From NCBI GenBank assembly GCA_047620505.1, contig JBLHKS010000233.1, forward strand, positions 1-10,758: a stretch of 10,758 nucleotides of DNA. The letters run 5' to 3'. Both the position numbers and the translations under genes were made by a program. Of this stretch, positions 1 through 5,187 are shown in pieces. This DNA is from JBLHKS01 sp047620505 (lineage in GTDB: Bacteria; Verrucomicrobiota; Verrucomicrobiia; Verrucomicrobiales; DEV007). A model generated the notes under the pieces. It ran no database searches and was not told where the DNA came from. It saw nothing but the letters and a program-made list of their open reading frames with translations. Every line of letters starts with the position of its first letter. Positions within the stretch are counted from its first letter, which is position 1.

Positions 1-169
1 TGCCGCCGCGCCCGCCAACCCCGATGATGCCGAGGTTCAGTTGGGCATTGGGCGAGCGCGCGCTGGTGATTGCGGGAAAGCCGGCGACGGCCGCGCCGGC
101 GAGGGCGGATGTCCTGATGAATTGACGGCGAGAAACCGAGGGCGAGGCGGGTATTGATTTTGATCGCAT
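1..169 (-). CDS. Gfo/Idh/MocA-family oxidoreductase, N-terminal part (truncated by window edge)
   Basis: On the minus strand an open frame runs off the left edge. Its first residues contain SRRQFI followed by a hydrophobic stretch rich in Ala and Gly, which is a twin-arginine (Tat) export signal. This is followed by LNLGIIGVGGRGG, the first beta strand and glycine-rich NAD(P)-binding loop of a Rossmann fold. The combination of a Tat signal and a GIIGVGGRG loop is typical of the exported Gfo/Idh/MocA dehydrogenases that are numerous in planctomycete- and verrucomicrobia-like genomes. Substrate cannot be told, as only about 56 residues are present. In-frame ATG codons lie at 169, 181 and 190 and no clear Shine-Dalgarno decides between them; 169 is chosen because it gives a normal Tat n-region. 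The gene is divergent from the large DGR target gene and is probably unrelated to it functionally. Confidence 0.8.
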   Translation of the reverse strand, partial: MRSKSIPASPSVSRRQFIRTSALAGAAVAGFPAITSARSPNAQLNLGIIGVGGRGG

Positions 170-247
170 GGTGTGGATCATAGGCGCCATGGAAGGCGGG
201 TCAATCGAACTTGGCGCGGATGAGGGTTGAATTATCAACGGCGCAAG
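170..247. promoter_or_regulatory. Divergent intergenic region with a small dyad (226-239)
   Basis: This short region separates two divergently transcribed genes, so it must hold promoters for both unless the oxidoreductase starts further upstream. The only structure I see is an inverted repeat, GTTGA-ATTA-TCAAC, at 226-239, directly before the preferred ATG of the large gene. It could be an operator half-site pair or a leader hairpin. I see no convincing -35/-10 pair. The alternative TTG start (227) of the downstream gene would lie inside the dyad. Confidence 0.25.
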
Positions 248-3200
248 ATGAACGACGGCGAAATACATGACGTTTCCCAGGATGCGGCGGATGCCGGCGC
301 GGCGGCGGAATTGCCGATCAGGTTGTTTCCGCTTCGGCCATTTCTCGAATCCCTGGCTGGCGACGCGACCCTGTCTCCGGGCCCGCGGGATTATCGTCGG
401 TTGAGCCGGGCATTTCGCGGTGAAACAAAGTGGGACCTGGCGCAGGTGCGCGTCGTCGTCGTGTCATTGCTGGCTCGCGGCGACGAGGACGCGGACCGTC
501 TGGAACGCCGATTTGATCGATTCTTTGCATCGGATTCGGCCGGAGAAATCGCGACGGGATTCAAAAAAGAGCCGGAACTGGAAGCGGCGTTGTCGGATCT
601 GAAATCCTTTTCGGATCGATACCTGCCGATTGTCGTCAAGCCCGCCGCAATGGAGCCGCCGCCCCTACCCGCGCCGGAAATTCGGGAAAACACGGAGAAA
701 CGTTCCCCGCGCGGGGCGGAACGCCGATCCGTTGTTGAGCGTCCGACGGAATCCGGCTGTGATTTTTCCCTGACGGAGATTGGCGCGCCGCCGGCCAAAC
801 GCGGCGTGATCGAGCTGCCGCCGCTCGATTTCACGAAGTCGATCGTATTTTCCGCGGCGCGACTGGGCGGTCCCCCGGAGCCGATTCTGCGACGTGAGAC
901 GCTCGACGAACTGGCCGACTCCATGGGGTATTTCCGCAGCCCGATCACGGGTCGGAATCTGGACATTGAGGCCACGGTCGATGGCACGATTCGCGCGGCC
1001 TCGCCGCAGTTGGTCTTTCATCGACGCCAGCAGGTTTGTTCCCTGCTGATTCTGATCGACCGGCGCTCCGAGGATTTTCAATGGAACGGAGTTCCGCTCG
1101 AACTGGCGATCGGCATGGAAAGCCGGGGCGTTCCTGTCCGCGTTGGCTGGTTCGAGGGGCTTCCGGAAATCTACCACGACGAATCCGGCATGCGGCGCCG
1201 GCTGGAGGATCTTGAAGGCTCGCGACGGGGGCTGTTTGTGCTGCTCTTCACGGACGGCCGTTCTTTTCATTCGGAGAATGCGCGTTTCGCCCTGGAGCGT
1301 CTGGCGAACTGGCCGCGCCTGGCCTGGCTCGATCCGCGCGAGGCGCGCTTTCACGACGCGTCTTCCGCATTGGCCGCGATCCATCGCATCCCGGTCTACG
1401 CCGCCGGGAACGAGGGGTTGCTGCGCGTCGCGCGGGATTTCCTGGGTGAGCGCGGCGCGGCGCCGACCGGCCAGAGCCCGGCGGCCCGTTCCCCGTCAAT
1501 TCTGGACCGTGGCGGCCTGCCGCTGGGAACCCGCATTACGGGGATTCTCGGCGACGCGCTGACGCTGGCGGAGGAGCTTTCCGTCCTGCCCGTTGACGCG
1601 CTCGCGAGTCGGGGGCTGATCGGGGCATTGCGGCGGGAGCGGCATCCTCATGTCGCCCCTGAGGCGATCGGCCGGCTTTGCGCGCTTCCCGGTTCGCAGG
1701 TTGCCGCTGAGGGCGTCCGCCTGAGCGGGCCGGTCGGCCGGTGGCTTCGAGATTCCCTGGAAGCCCGCGCTGAAGACAACTTGAAGTTGAAGAAGAGCCT
1801 TTCCGACTTCTATCTGAAACTGCTCGAGGAACTTCAACCGGAGGAAACGACGGTCGCTCACTGTGCCTGGCAGGCCTGGCGGCAGTGGATATTGCTGAAC
1901 CTGGATCCGAATCGGGCTGACGCCGGGGAATTGCGGGTGTTGTTGGCGGAGAATTCGCCGACGGCCGGGTGGTTTGACAGCTCGGCTGGCAGGCAATCGT
2001 TGCCTGTGTCACTGAGCGACGTCAATCCGGCGCAGGCGATGCGATTGCGCGAGGCGGGTCTGGAAATTGATTTCGAGCCGTCCGTGGAGACGGCTCCTGT
2101 TCTGACGATCGTTGAATTGAATGACGCCGTGCGTTTGGTTGCGCCGGGAGTGAGGGAGCGGTTGAAGGGTTTCGCTACAATTGGATTTGATGTGAATCGC
2201 CCGGCGCCGCCGGTTGCCGTTCCGCGGCTGGAGCTTACCAGCGTGTTGCGCGAATTGTTGGATAATACCGTTGAGTCTGTGCGTCTCGCGAAGGGGCAGA
2301 AGGGCGGGCAACTGGGTGAAGGGCCGGGTCGTATCGATGTTCGTCTTATTCGCCATGACGAATTTGCCGGGCGACCTCCAATAGCCCGAAACAACTCCTA
2401 TCCCGCCGGGCCTTGTGTGTTGCTTGAGATCCAGGGCAATGGCGTTCAGTTTCCACAGGTTTACGGCGCGCCATTGCTTGATTCTATGATCGAGCATGGA
2501 GGGACGGCGGGGCTGGCCATGGTTCGAGACTTTTCCAACCAGTGGAAAGGGCTCTTTGAAATTATGAATGGAGCGAACGGCGGCTCCATCGCCCGTCTGT
2601 TTCTTCCGGTCGAGGGCCACGAGTATCGCGACGGTGAATTTCGGCCGGTCGCCGCCTCGTCTGTGGATCGGCATCCGTCGCAGATTCCTTCAGGCATGGT
2701 CCTGATCCCGACCGGGCCTTTCAAGATGGGGGATTCATGGAAATGCGGGGATGGCGATGAATTGCCCGCTCACGAAGTGGAGCTGAGCGAATTCTTTCTG
2801 GCGGAGCATCCGGTGACCTTCGCCCGCTGGCGCGAAGTCCGTGACTGGGCGGTTGAGAATGGCTACGAGTTTGCCAACAAGGGCAAGGGTGGCGGCGACG
2901 ATCATCCGGTTCAATCCATCGACTGGCACGACGCGGTGAAGTGGTGCAACGCGCTTTCGGAAAAAGAGGGCCGGACGCCAGTGTATCGCGTCGATCCGAC
3001 TCGCAAGGGCGTGTTTCGCGAGGGCAGGTTGGACCTGGGCGCCGAGTGTGTGGATTGGGACGCGGACGGCTATCGGTTGCCGACGGAGGCGGAATGGGAA
3101 AAGGCGGCGCGCGGCGGCTTCGAAGGGCAGCAATACCCATGGCAAAGCCACGGCAAGGATTACGAAAAGTTTATCTCGCCTGAGCTTGCCAACTACAACC

Positions 3201-4651
3201 GGCATTCCGCGAAAGGAACGACCCCGATCGGCGCCTTTGAACCGAATGAATACGGTTTGCACGACATGGCGGGGAATGTCTATGAGTGGTGCTGGGATTG
3301 GGATGACAGCAACTGGTATGGCAAAGCCGCAGCCTCGAAAAAGGACACACGCGGTCCCGAGGCAGGCGGGAACCGGGCGGTCCGCGGCGGGAGTTGGAGC
3401 GGCTCCGCGGGGTACCTGCGATGCGCGTATCGCGACTGGCGCCACCCTCAGGGCGCGAACGACTTCCTGGGATTCCGTCTCGCTCGAGGTCAGACCGTCG
3501 CGCGAAGCGGCGCGGGCTCGGGCAAGGGAGCGAGGGACGAGCGACCGGCCAGAGCCCGGGTCCGCTTCGCGCCGCCCGAAGGGCGCGTTGAACCCGATGT
3601 TTCCCCGGCGGAGGCCCGCGTGATCTTGCGTGAAGCGTCCGGCGCGAGGGCGACACCTGGGAAGAAACCCTATGACCTGGCTCCGGGAGAATGGCATCTT
3701 CGCGCGCAGGCGAAGGGTTACTTCGAGGGGCGCGTGACCTTTGAGATCGCGGCGGGGACGCGTTATCGAATGGAGCTGCGGCTCCGCCGCGAGCCGCCCG
3801 AGGGCTTTCAGTATATTCCGCCCGGGCCGTTCCTGATGGGCGATCACTCGAAGGCCGGCTATGACAATGAGCGGCCCCGGCACACGGTGGCGGTCAGCGG
3901 GTTTTATCTCGACCGCCATCCCGTGACCCGGGACCTCTGGCGGCGCGTTCACGCCTGGGCGTTGAAGCACGGCTACGAGTTTGATCACGAGGGAAAAGGC
4001 AAAGGAAAAGCCCATCCCGCACAGACCGTCAATTGGTATGACGCCGTGAAATGGTGCAACGCCCGTTCCGAGATGGAAAACCTCCCGCCCGCGTACTTTC
4101 TCGATGACGCGTGGGCAACTGTATTTCGAAAGGGCGAAAAGGACATCGCCGCTGAGCAGGTTCGGTGGCGGGGAGAGGGCTATCGGCTGCCGACCGAGGC
4201 GGAGTGGGAGAAAGCCGCGCGCGGCGGATTGGAGGGCCATCATTTCCCCTGGCCAAGCACGGCGAAGAACCACGAAGCGGCGATCGGCGAAAACAACGCG
4301 AATTATGGATTTGAAAAGAATGGGACGACGCCGGTTGGCGGGTATGCCGCGAACGGTTTTGGCCTGCATGACATGGCTGGAAATGTCTATGAATGGGTGT
4401 GGGACAGATGGGATAAAAACTGCTATGAAGATGAGGCGTCAAAGGAAGCGGACTGTAAGGGGCCTGAATCAGGCGAGGGCCGGGCGGTCCGCGGCGGGTT
4501 TTGGTACGGCACCGCGAGGCACCTGCGATGCGCGTATCGCAACTGGGGCCACCCTCAGGACGCGGGCGACGACCTGGGATTCCGTCTCGCTCGAGGTCAG
4601 GCCGTCGAGCGGAGCGAAGCCGGCGCGGGCAAGGAAGCGAGGGACGAGTGA
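248..4651 (+). CDS. DGR target protein: vWA-like, GHKL-like, FGE-sulfatase 1, PEGA-like, FGE-sulfatase 2
   Basis: A 1467-residue mosaic. Residues about 22-95 form a helical module like those preceding vWA domains in SAV_2336/CoxE-like proteins (tentative), then a Pro/Arg-rich linker (130-175). A vWA-like fold spans about 197-398, with SLLILIDRRSED (D271) in place of a canonical DxSxS and LLFTDG (D336). A helical stretch of unknown nature (about 420-590) precedes a GHKL-ATPase-like domain: ELLDN 669-673, EIQGNG 727-732, GGTAGLAM 751-758, GGS 778-780. Two FGE-sulfatase (C-type-lectin fold) domains follow at about 812-1084 and 1185-1452, separated by a PEGA-like beta domain (about 1103-1180). 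Each FGE domain ends in a DGR variable repeat. The catalytic cysteine pair of true formylglycine-generating enzymes is absent, so these are probably binding domains. No signal peptide, so cytoplasmic. ATG 248 is preferred; an in-frame TTG lies at 227, and neither has a strong RBS. The gene heads the DGR/MoxR cluster. Confidence 0.85.
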   Translation: MNDGEIHDVSQDAADAGAAAELPIRLFPLRPFLESLAGDATLSPGPRDYRRLSRAFRGETKWDLAQVRVVVVSLLARGDEDADRLERRFDRFFASDSAGEIATGFKKEPELEAALSDLKSFSDRYLPIVVKPAAMEPPPLPAPEIRENTEKRSPRGAERRSVVERPTESGCDFSLTEIGAPPAKRGVIELPPLDFTKSIVFSAARLGGPPEPILRRETLDELADSMGYFRSPITGRNLDIEATVDGTIRAASPQLVFHRRQQVCSLLILIDRRSEDFQWNGVPLELAIGMESRGVPVRVGWFEGLPEIYHDESGMRRRLEDLEGSRRGLFVLLFTDGRSFHSENARFALERLANWPRLAWLDPREARFHDASSALAAIHRIPVYAAGNEGLLRVARDFLGERGAAPTGQSPAARSPSILDRGGLPLGTRITGILGDALTLAEELSVLPVDALASRGLIGALRRERHPHVAPEAIGRLCALPGSQVAAEGVRLSGPVGRWLRDSLEARAEDNLKLKKSLSDFYLKLLEELQPEETTVAHCAWQAWRQWILLNLDPNRADAGELRVLLAENSPTAGWFDSSAGRQSLPVSLSDVNPAQAMRLREAGLEIDFEPSVETAPVLTIVELNDAVRLVAPGVRERLKGFATIGFDVNRPAPPVAVPRLELTSVLRELLDNTVESVRLAKGQKGGQLGEGPGRIDVRLIRHDEFAGRPPIARNNSYPAGPCVLLEIQGNGVQFPQVYGAPLLDSMIEHGGTAGLAMVRDFSNQWKGLFEIMNGANGGSIARLFLPVEGHEYRDGEFRPVAASSVDRHPSQIPSGMVLIPTGPFKMGDSWKCGDGDELPAHEVELSEFFLAEHPVTFARWREVRDWAVENGYEFANKGKGGGDDHPVQSIDWHDAVKWCNALSEKEGRTPVYRVDPTRKGVFREGRLDLGAECVDWDADGYRLPTEAEWEKAARGGFEGQQYPWQSHGKDYEKFISPELANYNRHSAKGTTPIGAFEPNEYGLHDMAGNVYEWCWDWDDSNWYGKAAASKKDTRGPEAGGNRAVRGGSWSGSAGYLRCAYRDWRHPQGANDFLGFRLARGQTVARSGAGSGKGARDERPARARVRFAPPEGRVEPDVSPAEARVILREASGARATPGKKPYDLAPGEWHLRAQAKGYFEGRVTFEIAAGTRYRMELRLRREPPEGFQYIPPGPFLMGDHSKAGYDNERPRHTVAVSGFYLDRHPVTRDLWRRVHAWALKHGYEFDHEGKGKGKAHPAQTVNWYDAVKWCNARSEMENLPPAYFLDDAWATVFRKGEKDIAAEQVRWRGEGYRLPTEAEWEKAARGGLEGHHFPWPSTAKNHEAAIGENNANYGFEKNGTTPVGGYAANGFGLHDMAGNVYEWVWDRWDKNCYEDEASKEADCKGPESGEGRAVRGGFWYGTARHLRCAYRNWGHPQDAGDDLGFRLARGQAVERSEAGAGKEARDE
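3365..3493 (+). repeat. DGR variable repeat 1 (VR1), end of FGE domain 1
   Basis: This 129-bp stretch aligns without gaps to the template repeat at 6202-6330 (constant offset 2837). I count 17 differences. Sixteen are at template adenines (11 A-to-G, 4 A-to-T, 1 A-to-C) and one is C-to-G at 3489. It encodes residues 1040-1082 of the target. Template AAC codons have become Gly, Asn, Ser, Tyr, Asp, Arg, Gly, Asn and Phe in order, while the scaffold residues around them (VRGG, LRCAYR, HPQ, LGFRLAR) are unchanged. This is the signature of adenine-specific mutagenic retrohoming onto the ligand-binding face of a C-type-lectin fold. Confidence 0.96.
3481..3504 (+). promoter_or_regulatory. Stem-loop at the 3' border of VR1 (IMH-associated)
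   Basis: CGCTCGA at 3481-3487 can pair with TCGCGCG at 3498-3504 with one internal mismatch (T3484 against C3501), enclosing a 10-nt loop. The stem begins inside the VR and ends just past it. It is the weaker counterpart of the perfect stem at VR2. DGRs are known to need a hairpin or cruciform near the 3' end of the VR for efficient target recognition, so this is the natural candidate. The TR lacks the second arm. Confidence 0.45.
3494..3550 (+). repeat. Flanking duplicate downstream of VR1 (partner 4601-4657)
   Basis: The 57 nt after VR1 align without gaps to the 57 nt after VR2 with 9 mismatches, at the same 1107-nt offset that separates the VRs. The template has no such sequence, so the similarity comes from duplication of the target domain rather than from retrohoming. 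In the second copy the reading frame ends at TGA (4649-4651); the first copy has CGA (3542-3544) at the same place and reads on into the PEGA-like domain. Confidence 0.85.
4472..4600 (+). repeat. DGR variable repeat 2 (VR2), end of FGE domain 2
   Basis: This stretch aligns without gaps to the template repeat at 6202-6330 (constant offset 1730). I count 17 differences. Fifteen are at template adenines (12 A-to-G, 2 A-to-T, 1 A-to-C), one is the C-to-G at 4596 shared with VR1, and one is G-to-T at 4500. It encodes residues 1409-1451 of the same protein. Template AAC codons read Gly, Gly, Tyr, His, Asn, Gly, Asp, Gly and Asp. The pattern differs from VR1 at many sites, for example Tyr against His at the codon beginning 4520, so the two VRs have been written at least partly independently. 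Six A-to-G changes are common to both. Confidence 0.96.
4588..4611 (+). promoter_or_regulatory. Stem-loop at the 3' border of VR2 (IMH-associated)
   Basis: CGCTCGA at 4588-4594 and TCGAGCG at 4605-4611 are perfect reverse complements separated by a 10-nt loop, GGTCAGGCCG. The left arm lies inside VR2 and the loop includes the base (G4596) that separates both VRs from the template. The right arm is outside the VR/TR homology, so the template cannot form this structure. Position and asymmetry fit the hairpin/cruciform that marks the target for mutagenic homing in characterised DGRs, though loop size is larger than in the phage prototype. Confidence 0.55.
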
Positions 4652-4657
4652 CCGGCC
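4601..4657 (+). repeat. Flanking duplicate downstream of VR2, containing the target gene's stop codon
   Basis: Partner of 3494-3550. It encodes the last residues of the large protein and its TGA stop, then the shared ACCGGCC. Homology to the first copy stops immediately afterwards, which marks the right limit of the duplicated unit. Confidence 0.85.
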
Positions 4658-4734
4658 GGCGCCGGCTTTCGCGGAGCGTCCGCGTGATTTAGCGAAGCAG
4701 GAAGCAATCTGAAAAATTGAGAGCACGGAAAACG
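4652..4734 (+). other. Intergenic spacer with GC-rich palindrome and hairpin
   Basis: Between the target gene and the HRDC gene lie a 12-nt perfect palindrome, GCCGGCGCCGGC (4655-4666), and a compact hairpin, CGCGGA-GCG-TCCGCG (4670-4684). No U-tract follows, so an intrinsic terminator is not supported. They may act as an mRNA processing or stability element between target and DGR core genes, or be an additional target-side DGR structure. No gene fits in this spacer. Confidence 0.4.
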
Positions 4735-5187
4735 ATGCAGTATCGAATATTCACGATTCCCATGACGAGTGAGGACGATGCGGTGGAATCGTTGAACGCG
4801 TTTTTGCGGGGCCATCGAATCGTCGGGGTGGATAAGCGCCTGGTCGAGGAGAGCGGGAAGGCGGCCTGGACGTTTTGCGTGGAGTATCTGAGCGGCGCGC
4901 CCGTGTCCGACGCCCGCAAGTCGCTGCCGAAAGTGGATTATCGGGAAGTCCTGAATGAAAAGGATTTCGGGGTTTTTTCGCGGTTGCGTGATTTGCGAAA
5001 AGAATTGGCGGACAAGGAAAAGCTCCCGGCCTACGCCCTCTTTACGAATGAACAGCTGGCCCGGATGGTTCGCGAGGCTCCAGCATCGTTGGAGGCATTG
5101 GGAGCAATCGAAAGGGTCAGCCCGGCGCGAGTCAAAAAATACGGACAGGCTTTTCTGGATCTGCTGGCGAAGGAGGCGAAGCCGTGA
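4735..5187 (+). CDS. DGR-associated HRDC-domain accessory protein
   Basis: 150 residues. The N-terminal about 70 residues (MQYRIFTIPMTSED, then LNAFLRGHRIVGVDKRLVEE and WTFCVEYL) look like the small domain that precedes HRDC in proteins next to many DGR reverse transcriptases. Residues about 74-148 are a clear HRDC fold, with FSRLRDLRKELADKEKLPAY, TNEQLARMV, a helix-hairpin-like turn and KYGQAFLDLL. HRDC domains of RecQ and RNase D bind nucleic acids, so a role as the nucleic-acid-handling accessory factor, in place of the Avd protein of classical DGRs, is likely but inferred. An in-frame TTG at 4717 would add six residues; ATG 4735 is chosen because MQYRIF is the family-like start. The stop overlaps the start of the RT gene by 4 nt (GTGA), implying translational coupling. 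Confidence 0.85.
   Translation: MQYRIFTIPMTSEDDAVESLNAFLRGHRIVGVDKRLVEESGKAAWTFCVEYLSGAPVSDARKSLPKVDYREVLNEKDFGVFSRLRDLRKELADKEKLPAYALFTNEQLARMVREAPASLEALGAIERVSPARVKKYGQAFLDLLAKEAKP
5169..5176 (+). promoter_or_regulatory. Strong ribosome-binding site for the RT gene
   Basis: GAAGGAGG lies inside the 3' end of the HRDC gene, seven nucleotides before the GTG at 5184. It fixes the otherwise unusual GTG as the start of the reverse transcriptase. Confidence 0.8.

Noticed and set aside
2735..4369. A 544-codon open frame on the minus strand across the FGE domains
   Set aside because: It is antisense to a well-supported gene with clear domains, has no recognisable protein motifs, and duplicates itself exactly where the sense strand does. 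GC-rich codon usage produces such shadow frames.
2680..4600. FGE domains as active sulfatase-maturing enzymes
   Set aside because: The catalytic cysteine pair is absent and the region is the DGR variable repeat; no sulfatase gene is nearby.
3365..4600. The two VR-bearing domains as an assembly duplication
   Set aside because: Outside the VRs the two domains differ throughout, and the VRs differ mainly at template adenines, so this is a real, diverged duplication.
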